Part shown: one piece after another, positions 7,982-17,322 of the stretch | How the letters are laid out: the number at the start of each line of letters is the position of its first letter | Position numbering within the stretch: the stretch's first letter is position 1 | Assembly (NCBI RefSeq): GCF_000340375.1 | Contig: NZ_KB446646.1 | Span: forward strand, 417,150 to 481,149 | Source: Eggerthia catenaformis OT 569 = DSM 20559 | GTDB taxonomy: Bacteria; Bacillota_I; Bacilli_A; Erysipelotrichales; Coprobacillaceae | Reading direction: 5' to 3' | Length of the DNA stretch: 64,000 bases | Notes under the pieces: model-generated | Databases searched by the model: none | The model's input: only the letters and a program-made list of their open reading frames with translations | What the model was told of the DNA's origin: nothing | Position numbers and translations under genes: made by a program

Positions 7982-10900
7982 ACTAACAATACAGGCATTT
8001 TCTGCTTATTTAAATAAAACGGTTATTGATTTTGAAGAATTAAATAAAAGAGGATTGTATCTGATATGTGGAGATACAGGATCAGGTAAAACAACAATTT
8101 TTGATGCGATATGCTTTGCATTATATAAAGAAACATCAGGAACATTCAGAAGTCATGATATATTTAGAAGTCATTATGCATCCTATAATATTCCTACAAT
8201 TGTAGAACTCACATTTATGCTTAATTCTAAAATTTATACTGTTCATCGGGAACATAAGTATTCAAAGACAGGAAAAACTGCAACTGATAATGATTATATT
8301 CTATCTTCAGATAAGACAATATCAGGAGTTATTAAAGTTAATGAAAGAATGAAAGAATTATTACAGGTAGATGTCAGACAATTTAGACAAATTGTGATGA
8401 TTGCTCAGGGAGAATTTTCTAAGCTTTTGACTGCCTCCTCAGATGATCGGGTTAAGATATTCAGAAATATCTTTCATACTGAAAAACTTGTAGAAGTAGA
8501 AAAACTGCTTAAAGAAAAAAACAGTCTTTTAGATAAACAATATACTTTACTGTCTGATAGATTAAATACTCTTTATAGTCAATATACAGGAAATGATGAT
8601 ATCTTTAATGAACAGTCATTATCTTTGATGAAAGAGGAGCTTTCCTTCAAGAATAATGAGATAGAGAAGTATCAAATTCTTTTAAAAGAATCTAAGGAAA
8701 AGCTTCAAAAAGCTTCTGATAAACTTAATCAGGTTTTAAAGATTAATGAGCTTTTTAGACAGTATGATTTTTATCAGCAGTCATTAGAAGAATTGTTAAA
8801 GTGTAAAAAGACATATAAAGAACAGATTCATTCGATAGAATTAATGAAAAAAGCTAAGGAACTTTCTTATCAGGAAGAAACAATTCATACTTTAGATAGA
8901 CAAATTAAAGAATTAGAGGAACTTCTTAAAAACAATAAAGACCGGCAAAGAAAGCTGTTTAATAAAGAAGAGAGCTTTATTAAAGAAAAAGAAAAACTTC
9001 CGGAGTATCAAAAAGAACTCCAGTTTCTTAATGAAATGATAAAAAGACAGGAAGATCTTATTTCATATCAGCATGACTATTTATTAAATGATCAGAAGAT
9101 TAATGAGCTTAAGAGCACCTATCAGGAGCTGATAAAAAAGCAACAAGAAAAACAGGCAAGAAGAGAAAAACTGTCACGTCATTTAAGTAGAGATCAGTTG
9201 AGTATTACTGAATATACAGATTTGGCAGTTAAAAAGAATCAGCTGGAAACAAAAATGAAAAAAGTTAATGAGCGTAAGATACAGCTTCATTATCTTTCTG
9301 ATGATTATGAAACTCTTTATATATTAAGAGAAAATCACTATGATAAAATTCATGAATTTGATAAACAGAGAGCAATCTATAATAGATGTTTTGAATTATA
9401 TAAAGAGACTTATGATCATTATATGAGTCAGCTTACCGGACATTTGGCAGCATCTTTAAAAGAAGGAGAACAATGTCCGGTATGTGGCAGTATCCATCAT
9501 CCCGATCTCGCCGTTTTAGAAGGAAAAAAGATTGATATTAATGATCTTAATAGATTAGAAAAAGCAGCTGATAAAGAGAAAGACGCTTTTGATTTAGCAA
9601 GAGATAATGTCTTAAAAGCACAAGAAGAGATTAAACAGAAAGAATCTGTAATAAAAACATTATCTGAGTCATTAGGTATTACTCAGGATCTTAATAAAGA
9701 GCTTTTTATTTATTTGTTGAATGATATCAGTCAGCAAGAAAAAACAGATCGTCAGGATTATCTGGAGATATCTAATCGGATAGAATATCTGGATAAATTA
9801 AAAGAATCTGTCAAGGAGAGTCAGAATGATTTAGATTATCTTAATGAAGAGCTTTCTTTTTTAGAAAAAAAGATTCAGAACATACTCATAGATAAGAATG
9901 GTCTTGAGAGTATTAATCTTGAAATTATCAGACAATATCCCGAACTTAAAGATTTTGATAAAGAAACTATTTTATTAATAAAAGCTAAGAAAGAGAGATT
10001 GGAAAAGAAGATAGATAGTTTTGTAAAAATGGACACTTTCTTTATCAGTCAGAAGACAGAACTTCAGACACAGATAAAAGAGCAGGAAATACAAATACAA
10101 AAGACAGTTCTATTAAAGACGGAGAAAGAGAATATATTGATAACAGGGATGAAGAATGATTTTCATTCTTCCGATGATTATCAGTATTATAAGAATCTTT
10201 TAGAAGAATATGATGATTATGAAAAGAATGTCCGAAATTATGAAAATCAGTATTATAATCTTAATGAAAATTTAAAATCGCTTAATCATCAGTTAGAGGG
10301 TAAAATAAGAGAAGATCAAGTTTTTTATCAGAAAGCATTTGACGATTTAAAAAATAAGATAGAGATAGAAGAAGATGACTTTAAAGAGATGATGATGGAT
10401 ATGCAAAGAAAGAAGAAGCTTTATTCTGATATAAAGAAGCTTTATCAAAAGAGTGAGAATCTTTTAAAGGAATATGGACATTATCATACTCTTTATGAGA
10501 TGACTAGCGGCAGAAACAGTGCTAAACTTTCTTTTGAGCGTTATGTATTGACTAGTTATTTTGATTGTATTTTGGATTATGCAAATGTAGAACTGAGAAG
10601 ACTGACACAATCACGATATCAGTTTATGAGACGTTTGGAGGCAAAAGGAAATTCAGGGCAAGGACTTGACTTAAATGTGATTGATTATCAGACGGGACTT
10701 TCCAGAGATATCAAGAGTCTTTCCGGCGGTGAATCATTTAAAGCTGCTTTAGCGTTGGCATTAGGGTTATCTTCAATGATTCAGAGCTATGCCGGCGGTA
10801 TTGAATTAAATGCATTGTTTATTGATGAAGGATTTGGTACACTGGATGATGAATCATTGAATCAGGCAATAGAAGTTCTGGCAGATTTAAAATCTGATAA

Positions 10901-11009
10901 CAAGGTTATTGGTATTATTTCACATGTTGGTGAAATAAAAGATAGGATAGATGCCTATATTGAAGTAAAGAAAGGAAATAATGGCAGTCTTCTGACTGTT
11001 AGAGTGTAG
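7968..11009 (+). CDS. sbcC: SbcCD nuclease subunit C (SMC-like ATPase)
   Basis: The Rad50-like partner of SbcD. Of 1013 residues, Walker A (GDTGSGKTT) is near residue 36. Long coiled coils on both sides of a zinc hook (CPVCGS, near residue 503) form the middle. The signature SLSGGESFKAALALALG is near 917 and Walker B LFIDEGFGTLD near 952. ATG 7968 is preceded by GGGAGGA (7954-7960); an upstream in-frame ATG at 7947 lacks such a site. Confidence 0.94.
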   Translation: MKPLKLTIQAFSAYLNKTVIDFEELNKRGLYLICGDTGSGKTTIFDAICFALYKETSGTFRSHDIFRSHYASYNIPTIVELTFMLNSKIYTVHREHKYSKTGKTATDNDYILSSDKTISGVIKVNERMKELLQVDVRQFRQIVMIAQGEFSKLLTASSDDRVKIFRNIFHTEKLVEVEKLLKEKNSLLDKQYTLLSDRLNTLYSQYTGNDDIFNEQSLSLMKEELSFKNNEIEKYQILLKESKEKLQKASDKLNQVLKINELFRQYDFYQQSLEELLKCKKTYKEQIHSIELMKKAKELSYQEETIHTLDRQIKELEELLKNNKDRQRKLFNKEESFIKEKEKLPEYQKELQFLNEMIKRQEDLISYQHDYLLNDQKINELKSTYQELIKKQQEKQARREKLSRHLSRDQLSITEYTDLAVKKNQLETKMKKVNERKIQLHYLSDDYETLYILRENHYDKIHEFDKQRAIYNRCFELYKETYDHYMSQLTGHLAASLKEGEQCPVCGSIHHPDLAVLEGKKIDINDLNRLEKAADKEKDAFDLARDNVLKAQEEIKQKESVIKTLSESLGITQDLNKELFIYLLNDISQQEKTDRQDYLEISNRIEYLDKLKESVKESQNDLDYLNEELSFLEKKIQNILIDKNGLESINLEIIRQYPELKDFDKETILLIKAKKERLEKKIDSFVKMDTFFISQKTELQTQIKEQEIQIQKTVLLKTEKENILITGMKNDFHSSDDYQYYKNLLEEYDDYEKNVRNYENQYYNLNENLKSLNHQLEGKIREDQVFYQKAFDDLKNKIEIEEDDFKEMMMDMQRKKKLYSDIKKLYQKSENLLKEYGHYHTLYEMTSGRNSAKLSFERYVLTSYFDCILDYANVELRRLTQSRYQFMRRLEAKGNSGQGLDLNVIDYQTGLSRDIKSLSGGESFKAALALALGLSSMIQSYAGGIELNALFIDEGFGTLDDESLNQAIEVLADLKSDNKVIGIISHVGEIKDRIDAYIEVKKGNNGSLLTVRV

Positions 11010-11019
11010 GAGAGAAGAA

Positions 11020-12180
11020 ATGAATAAAGTAAAACAGATCCCTGATTTTAAGGATCCTTATAGTACTGTAGAAACAAATGAATATAATGATTATTTAGAT
11101 AAGGTTACTGTCAAATATGGTGCAAGGGATGAATTAAATCGACAAGTAAGTGCTAATGGCACTGAAGGAATTTGGACAGCATACAAAGATCGGAGTCATT
11201 ATTATGTTGTTTACTGGAAACTGGCTAAGTATGAAGGAAGCAAAGTAAAAATAGATATTGAGAAAGATTTTATTAAAAGTTTAAAGCAAAGAGAAGAGTG
11301 TATTCGTAAAGCTAAAGAAACAAATAAGAGCGGAAAAGAAAAGATTGATTACTATAAAGGATTGATGAATGAGTGGAAAAGTATTAAACATTTTCATATT
11401 TCTTTAGAAGATCAGTTATGGAAGTCTTTTCAGAATACTATTCAGAGTTTTTATGATCAGCTTCATGAAGAAAACAAATTGGGTACTCAAAAGAAACAGG
11501 AACTGATTGAAAAAGCACATAGTTTTTTGAATAGTGATAACTATGATGCGGATACAAAAAAAGTATTATCTTTACAAAAACAGTGGAAAGAACTTGGATA
11601 TACCGGAAAAGATGATTATAATCTTTATCAGAAATTTAAAAAAGAATGTGATGAGTTTTTTGCTTTAAAGAAAGAATATTTTAAAAAGAATATTGAACCG
11701 TTATGGAATGAAGCAAAAGCAAAGAAAGAAAAACTTATTGAAGAAGCTGTTGAGGCATGTAATCTGGAAGATTTACAGGAAGCACAAAATATATTGAGAC
11801 GATTAATGGCTTTATGGAAAGAGGCCGGATATGCCGGGCGAGATGATCAGAAGCTCTGGCAGCAATTTAACACGCATCAGAATGTTTTCTATCATAAGAA
11901 ACAGGCTTTTTATCAGGAAAAGCATAAAGACTGGGATAATAACTATAAAGCTAAGAAGGAATTAATTGAAGAGGCTGATCGAATCAATAAGGATGCTTCA
12001 TATGATCATGATTATAACCATGATCGAACAGAAAGAATGAAAGAAATTATGAATCAGTTTAAGGAAATAGGAGTCTGTGGAAGAGAAAGAGATAATCAGT
12101 TATGGACTTCCTTAAGAAAGTCTATGGATCAATATTTTGATGAATTAAGGAAATATGCTTCTTTCAGATATCTGAAATAA
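11020..12180 (+). CDS. DUF349 repeat protein
   Basis: A 386-residue, highly charged, helical cytoplasmic protein. Four repeats are visible, each with a W/F-K-E-hydrophobic core followed by a charged turn and an LW or LY: near residues 115 (EWKSI), 188 (QWKELGY), 263 (LWKEAGY) and 345 (QFKEIGV). This pattern matches DUF349. The N-terminal 95 residues show no family I recognise. It starts 10 bases after sbcC and is probably in the same operon, which suggests but does not prove a role around nucleic acids. The function of the family is not established. Confidence 0.8.
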   Translation: MNKVKQIPDFKDPYSTVETNEYNDYLDKVTVKYGARDELNRQVSANGTEGIWTAYKDRSHYYVVYWKLAKYEGSKVKIDIEKDFIKSLKQREECIRKAKETNKSGKEKIDYYKGLMNEWKSIKHFHISLEDQLWKSFQNTIQSFYDQLHEENKLGTQKKQELIEKAHSFLNSDNYDADTKKVLSLQKQWKELGYTGKDDYNLYQKFKKECDEFFALKKEYFKKNIEPLWNEAKAKKEKLIEEAVEACNLEDLQEAQNILRRLMALWKEAGYAGRDDQKLWQQFNTHQNVFYHKKQAFYQEKHKDWDNNYKAKKELIEEADRINKDASYDHDYNHDRTERMKEIMNQFKEIGVCGRERDNQLWTSLRKSMDQYFDELRKYASFRYLK

Positions 12181-12202
12181 TACTTTTACTTTCTTTGATA
12201 TT

Positions 12203-12211
12203 TGGTATAAT
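12203..12211 (+). promoter_or_regulatory. Extended -10 promoter for proS
   Basis: TGGTATAAT (TGnTATAAT) with a poor -35 region. The proS ATG follows at 12236 behind AAAGGAGAAGGG. Confidence 0.6.
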
Positions 12212-12235
12212 GAGACGGTAATAAAGGAGAAGGGT

Positions 12236-13678
12236 ATGGCAAAGAATTTTAAGAATAATGCAATTACTTCAAGAGATGAAGATTTTGCTCAATGGTATAC
12301 AGATATATGTAAAAAAGCAGAATTGATGGATTACTCGAGTGTAAAAGGATTTATTATCTATCTTCCCTATAGTTATGCAATGTGGGAAAACATTCAGCAT
12401 TATATGGATAAGAAGTTTAAAGAGACAGGACATGAAAATGTTTATATGCCAATGCTGATTCCTGAATCATTATTAGAAAAAGAAAAAGATCATGTAGAAG
12501 GTTTCGCTCCTGAGTGTGCAGTTGTCACTAAGGGAGGAATGAATGAATTAGAAGATCCATTAGTTATCAGACCAACATCAGAAACATTATTCTGTGAACT
12601 TTATGCAAAGATCGTGAATAGTTATAGAGATCTGCCTAAAAAATATAATCAGTGGTGTTCTGTAGTACGCTGGGAAAAAACAACACGTCCATTTTTAAGA
12701 GGTTCTGAATTCTTGTGGCAGGAAGGTCATACTATTCATGCTGATGAAAAAGAGGCTAAAGAAGAGACATTATTGATGAGAGATATCTATAATCAGACTG
12801 CTAAGGATTTATTGGCTATTCCAATGCTGACAGGACGTAAAACTGATAAAGAGAAATTTGCGGGAGCAGAAGAAACTTATACAGTTGAAGCATTAATGCA
12901 TGATGGAAAAGCTTTACAATCCGGGACATCTCATTATTTTGGACAAGGATTTGCTGAGGCATTTAATATGCAGTTCTTGGATAAAGATAATAAGCAGAAA
13001 TATGTTTATCAGACATCATGGGGTGTTTCCACAAGACTTCTAGGAGCGATTATTATGGTTCATGGAGATGATAATGGACTTGTCTTGCCACCTCGGGTAG
13101 CACCAATACAAGCTGTTATTGTACTTATTCAGTCACAAAAAGAAGGTGTTTTGGAGAAAGCTTATGCTCTTAAGAAACAGCTTGAAGAAGCAGGTATAAG
13201 AGTAAAAGTAGATGATTCTGATAAGACACCGGGGTATAAATTTGCGGATGCTGAGATGAGAGGTATTCCTATACGTATTGAATTAGGACCACGTGATATT
13301 GAACAGGGACATTGTATTATAGCTAAAAGAAATGATGGAACAAAGCGTACTGTTTCGATTGATGAGACTTTGGGAGATTATGTATCTTCATTAATAGATA
13401 CAATACATGAAGAAATGTACCGCAAAGCAAAAGATTTCTTAGATAGTCATATAACGATGGTTACATCATTTGATGAAATAGGGAAAGTTCTTGATGAAAA
13501 AGGCGGTTATGTTAAAACATACTGGTCCGGTGAATTAGCCTCTGAATTAAAGATTAAAGAGGCTTTTCAAGCGACATCACGCTGTATTGCTGAAGATGAA
13601 TATCCTCCTGAAGGAGCTATTGATCCTGCGGATAATAAACCGGCAAAATATATTATTTATTATGCTAGAGCTTATTAA
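12236..13678 (+). CDS. proS: Prolyl-tRNA synthetase, archaeal/eukaryote-like type
   Basis: Charges tRNA-Pro. At 480 residues it lacks the inserted editing domain of the usual 570-residue bacterial ProS and belongs to the compact type. Class II motifs are present (RPTSETLFCE; VVRWEKTTRPFLRGSEFLWQEGHT; GVSTRLLGAII), followed by an anticodon-binding domain and the terminal YARAY tail. A C-terminal Cys-containing loop is shortened, so zinc binding as in some relatives is doubtful. It has its own promoter and terminator. Confidence 0.94.
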   Translation: MAKNFKNNAITSRDEDFAQWYTDICKKAELMDYSSVKGFIIYLPYSYAMWENIQHYMDKKFKETGHENVYMPMLIPESLLEKEKDHVEGFAPECAVVTKGGMNELEDPLVIRPTSETLFCELYAKIVNSYRDLPKKYNQWCSVVRWEKTTRPFLRGSEFLWQEGHTIHADEKEAKEETLLMRDIYNQTAKDLLAIPMLTGRKTDKEKFAGAEETYTVEALMHDGKALQSGTSHYFGQGFAEAFNMQFLDKDNKQKYVYQTSWGVSTRLLGAIIMVHGDDNGLVLPPRVAPIQAVIVLIQSQKEGVLEKAYALKKQLEEAGIRVKVDDSDKTPGYKFADAEMRGIPIRIELGPRDIEQGHCIIAKRNDGTKRTVSIDETLGDYVSSLIDTIHEEMYRKAKDFLDSHITMVTSFDEIGKVLDEKGGYVKTYWSGELASELKIKEAFQATSRCIAEDEYPPEGAIDPADNKPAKYIIYYARAY

Positions 13679-13699
13679 GAACACGTTTGTGTTCTTTTT
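13677..13699 (+). terminator. Terminator after proS
   Basis: An 8-bp stem (aagaacac), 4-base loop, then a T run. It begins at the proS stop codon. Confidence 0.8.
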
Positions 13700-13730
13700 C
13701 TTTATTTGACTTTTCTATTCATTAAAAAGG

Positions 13731-13739
13731 TGATATATT
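13731..13739 (+). promoter_or_regulatory. Probable promoter for mnmA-recD2
   Basis: TGATATATT is an extended -10. TTTTCT at 13711-13716 is 17 bases upstream, and a better TTGACT (13706) is 22 bases away. Confidence 0.45.
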
Positions 13740-13760
13740 AAATCGGATGGAGGCACATAT

Positions 13761-14888
13761 ATGGAACGAGTAGTATTAGGACTAAGCGGCGGTGTTGATA
13801 GTGCAGTTGCTGCTTATTTATTAAAAAAACAAGGATATGAAGTGATCTGTGTTTTTATGAGAAACTGGGATTCTTCACTTAATAATGATGTATTAGGAAA
13901 TCCTAACAATAATAATGATGTCTGTCCACAGGAAGAAGATTATAATGATGCTGTTAAGACAGCACAGCATTTAGGATTAGAAATCAGGAGAGTAGACTTT
14001 ATCAAAGAATACTGGGATGAAGTCTTTACTTATTTCTTAGATGAATATAAACAGGGAAGAACACCTAATCCGGATATTCTCTGTAATAAGCATATTAAAT
14101 TTAAAGCATTTTTGAATTATGCTAAAAGTATTCATGCGGATTGGATCGCAACAGGTCATTATGCCAGAATAGAACATCATGGTGATCGCTCGGTGATGCT
14201 AAGGGGAATTGATGATAATAAGGATCAGACCTATTTCTTATGTCAGCTTAATCAGCAGCAATTAAGAAATACATTATTTCCAATCGGTCATCTGACAAAG
14301 AAAGAAGTAAGAGAAATAGCTGCTCAATTAAAGTTGTCTGTTGCAGATAAGCGAGATTCTACAGGTATCTGTTTTATTGGTGAAAGGGATTTTAGAGAAT
14401 TTTTAAAGAATTATATACCTGCTAAGCCGGGGAAAATGATTGATATTGAAACCGGAAAAGTAATTGCTGAACATCAGGGAATTATGTATTATACCATTGG
14501 TCAAAGAAAAGGATTGAATATCGGCGGCAAGGGGGGTCCATGGTTTGTCGCAGGAAAAGAATATGATCAGAATATTCTTTATATTGCGAGCGGTGATCAG
14601 AATAAGTGGCTTTTATCAGAAGGAGCTCTTATTACTGCTGTGAACTGGATTTCTGATAATTTCCCTAAAGAAGATTTAAACTGTACCGCTAAATTTAGAT
14701 ATCGCCAGCAAGATAATGAAGTTTCTCTGCATTTTATTAATCAGCATACTCTCTATGTGACCTTTAAGCATCCTATTAAGTCAGTAACACCCGGGCAGGC
14801 TGCTGTTTTCTATCTGGGAGAAGAATGTCTTGGTGGCGGAACTATTGATAAAGTTTATAAAGAAGGCAAGGAGATTGATTATTTATAA
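13761..14888 (+). CDS. mnmA: tRNA-specific 2-thiouridylase
   Basis: Adds sulfur to position 2 of wobble uridine in tRNA-Lys, -Glu and -Gln. Among 375 residues, the PP-loop ATP-binding motif SGGVDS is at residues 9-14. The two catalytic cysteines lie in PNPDILCNK (near 104) and STGICFIGER (near 203). C-terminal beta domains follow. SD GGAGG is 7 bases before ATG 13761. The stop overlaps the start of recD2 by one base. Confidence 0.95.
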   Translation: MERVVLGLSGGVDSAVAAYLLKKQGYEVICVFMRNWDSSLNNDVLGNPNNNNDVCPQEEDYNDAVKTAQHLGLEIRRVDFIKEYWDEVFTYFLDEYKQGRTPNPDILCNKHIKFKAFLNYAKSIHADWIATGHYARIEHHGDRSVMLRGIDDNKDQTYFLCQLNQQQLRNTLFPIGHLTKKEVREIAAQLKLSVADKRDSTGICFIGERDFREFLKNYIPAKPGKMIDIETGKVIAEHQGIMYYTIGQRKGLNIGGKGGPWFVAGKEYDQNILYIASGDQNKWLLSEGALITAVNWISDNFPKEDLNCTAKFRYRQQDNEVSLHFINQHTLYVTFKHPIKSVTPGQAAVFYLGEECLGGGTIDKVYKEGKEIDYL

Positions 14889-17071
14889 TGCAGTCTTATA
14901 CCGGTACAATCATAAGAATTCGTTTTTATAGTGAAGAAACAAAATTTATTGTAGCCCAGTTTGAAACAGTTCAGGAAAGTAAACCTATTACTATTACAGG
15001 TAATATGAGTTATGTCAGTATGGATGAAAGGTATTTGATAGAAGGAGAATATGTTTTTCATCCTCGTTATGGCAAACAGTTTAAGCTCTCAGGATATGAA
15101 GTTTTGCTGGCTAATGATTCAAGAGAAATTATACGATATCTATCATCTTCATTGTTTAAAGGAATAGGTGAAAAACAGGCAAAGAAAATAGTAGATTATT
15201 TAGGAGAAGAATGTCTTTCGATGATTAAAGAAGATCCTTCGTGCTTAAATATGGTAGAAGGTATAACAGAGAAAAAAATTCAGACAATTAGTCAGGTTTT
15301 AAAATCACAGGATTATGATCAGGAACTATTGAATCTTTTTATGGGACATGGTATATCTTCTCGTTATTTGGAAATGATACAGTCAGTCTATAAGGAGAAA
15401 ACACTTTCTATTCTACAAACTAATCCTTATATGCTTATTGAAGATATAGAAGGCATAGGATTCAAGAGTGCTGATAGTCTTGCTTTTAAGCTTGGCTTTG
15501 AAAAAAACCATCCTTATCGTTTAAAAGCGGCTATCAGTTATTCATTAATGACAGTTTGTTTTCAAAGCGGCAGTATTTATACAAGCAAAGAGAATCTTTA
15601 TAAGCAGACTGGAAGATTAGTACCTATTGCATTAGAAGACTTTGAGAATTATCTTAGTGAACTGATAGAAGAAGAGAAGATTGTTTATGAGAATGATAAT
15701 TATTATACTTATGATCTTTATCATTCGGAACTAACAATTGCCTCTGATCTTAGAATATTAATGAATAGACCGGAAATAATCTCTGACAAATCGTTAATAG
15801 ATAAAAGAATTGATGAAGTACAGGAGTATTTAGGTATCCGGTATGACCGGATACAAAGACAGGCAATTCATAGTTTTTTAAAATCTTCAGTCATGATTTT
15901 AACCGGCGGTCCCGGGACAGGTAAAACCACCATAGTGAGAGGAATCATGAGAGTTTATCGTTCATTTTTTCCGGATCATATGATTGATTTGTGTGCACCT
16001 ACCGGTCGAGCAGCAAAACGGTTGGAAGAACTGACACATCTGGAAACATCAACTATTCATAGGCTGCTGAAATGGGATCTGCATAAGAATACTTTTGCAG
16101 TTAATAAAAAGAACCCTTTGGATACAAGATTAATGATTGTTGATGAATTTTCTATGGTAGACAGTTTATTGTTTGCCAGACTTCTTGAAGCAGGAACTCA
16201 TCTTAGTAAGCTATTAATTATTGGTGATGATAAGCAGCTTCCTTCTGTTTCACCGGGACAGGTTCTTAATGATCTTCTTGAAACAGGACAAATAGAAACA
16301 GTCAGACTTAATACAATTTATCGTCAAAAAGAAGATTCAGGAATTGTAGAATTAGCTCATGATATTAGAAATGATCGATATGATGAAAGAATTTTTGAAT
16401 TTTATCCGGCTATTCATTTTATCAATTGTTTATCTTATGAAGTATTAAAACATACTGTATCGATTGTTTTAGATTGTTTGGAAAGAGGCTATCAGCCTAA
16501 AGATATTCAGGTTCTTTCACCAATGTATCAAGGTATTGCCGGTGTGGATAGTATGAATGAAATATTACAGAATCTGATGAATCCTAAAAAGCTTTCTAAA
16601 CAGGAATTAAAGATAGGCAGCCGTCTGTTTCGTGAAGGCGATAAGCTGCTGCAATTAAAAAACAGACCGGACGATAATATCTATAATGGTGATATTGGAA
16701 CTTTAATAGAGATTATGCCTAAAGAGAAGGGTGATCTTTCCGAGACTCTTATCGTAGAATTTGATGATGGGAATTATGTCGAATATGTTCAGTCTGACTT
16801 CTCATCTCTTACACCGGCTTATGCAATGACTATTCATAAATCTCAGGGCAGTGAGTTTCCTGTTGTGATTATGCCTGTTTTAAGTGATTTTTCTATTATG
16901 AATAGAAAGAATCTTCTTTATACAGGAATGACCCGTGCTAAGAAAGAATTATATTTACTAGGCAGTCAGGATGTTTTAAAAGCAAGCTTAAAAAAACAGG
17001 CTGCTAAAAGGCATACATCTCTGAAAGAAAGATTTAATTATCCTATGCTGAAAATAGAAGATTTTGAATAG
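14888..17071 (+). CDS. recD2: RecD2-type 5'-3' DNA helicase
   Basis: A superfamily 1B helicase not bound to RecBC. Its 727 residues have an N-terminal OB-like domain (ITITGNMSYV), HhH repeats (IGEKQAKKIVDYLG, IEGIGFKSADSLA), Walker A GGPGTGKTT near residue 340, motif II VDEFSMVD, motif III GDDKQLPSVSPG, and motifs V/VI (TIHKSQGSEFP, YTGMTRAKKEL). No recB or recC is in the window. It is translationally coupled to mnmA, as in other Firmicutes. The alaS promoter overlaps its stop codon. Confidence 0.93.
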   Translation: MQSYTGTIIRIRFYSEETKFIVAQFETVQESKPITITGNMSYVSMDERYLIEGEYVFHPRYGKQFKLSGYEVLLANDSREIIRYLSSSLFKGIGEKQAKKIVDYLGEECLSMIKEDPSCLNMVEGITEKKIQTISQVLKSQDYDQELLNLFMGHGISSRYLEMIQSVYKEKTLSILQTNPYMLIEDIEGIGFKSADSLAFKLGFEKNHPYRLKAAISYSLMTVCFQSGSIYTSKENLYKQTGRLVPIALEDFENYLSELIEEEKIVYENDNYYTYDLYHSELTIASDLRILMNRPEIISDKSLIDKRIDEVQEYLGIRYDRIQRQAIHSFLKSSVMILTGGPGTGKTTIVRGIMRVYRSFFPDHMIDLCAPTGRAAKRLEELTHLETSTIHRLLKWDLHKNTFAVNKKNPLDTRLMIVDEFSMVDSLLFARLLEAGTHLSKLLIIGDDKQLPSVSPGQVLNDLLETGQIETVRLNTIYRQKEDSGIVELAHDIRNDRYDERIFEFYPAIHFINCLSYEVLKHTVSIVLDCLERGYQPKDIQVLSPMYQGIAGVDSMNEILQNLMNPKKLSKQELKIGSRLFREGDKLLQLKNRPDDNIYNGDIGTLIEIMPKEKGDLSETLIVEFDDGNYVEYVQSDFSSLTPAYAMTIHKSQGSEFPVVIMPVLSDFSIMNRKNLLYTGMTRAKKELYLLGSQDVLKASLKKQAAKRHTSLKERFNYPMLKIEDFE

Positions 17072-17097
17072 ACAAAAGGTTAAGTGTTCGTTATAAT
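17069..17097 (+). promoter_or_regulatory. Promoter of the alaS T-box transcript
   Basis: TAGACA (17069-17074), 17 bases, TATAAT (17092-17097). The -35 overlaps the recD2 stop codon. Confidence 0.75.
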
Positions 17098-17103
17098 AAA
17101 ATG

Positions 17104-17308
17104 GAAATCGATGAGAAAGAAAAAATCTTAGGATCTTTGCTTAGAGAAAAGACGGATGGTGAAAGTCTTCAAAGAGAAGAGATGGGCTGCTTTTGAGAGT
17201 GATGTAAACATCAACGTATTCCTTGCGTTAAAAGGATAAGAGGCAGTAGAATTACTGTGAACAAGGATGGTACCACGATTAGTCGTTCCTTATAGGAATG
17301 GCTTTTTT
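17104..17308 (+). ncRNA. T-box riboswitch, alanine specifier
   Basis: A leader that senses uncharged tRNA-Ala. The T-box sequence aacaaggatggtaccacg (17260-17277) includes TGGT, which pairs with the tRNA acceptor end and an A discriminator. Stem I has the distal loop ggatggtgaaa closed by agac/gtct. The 3' side of the specifier loop reads GCT (17186-17188), then a purine, CTTTT and GAG, so the codon is Ala. A terminator hairpin (17281-17302) with T6 follows; the competing antiterminator contains the T-box. Confidence 0.93.
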
Positions 17309-17322
17309 ATTAGGAGGAAATG

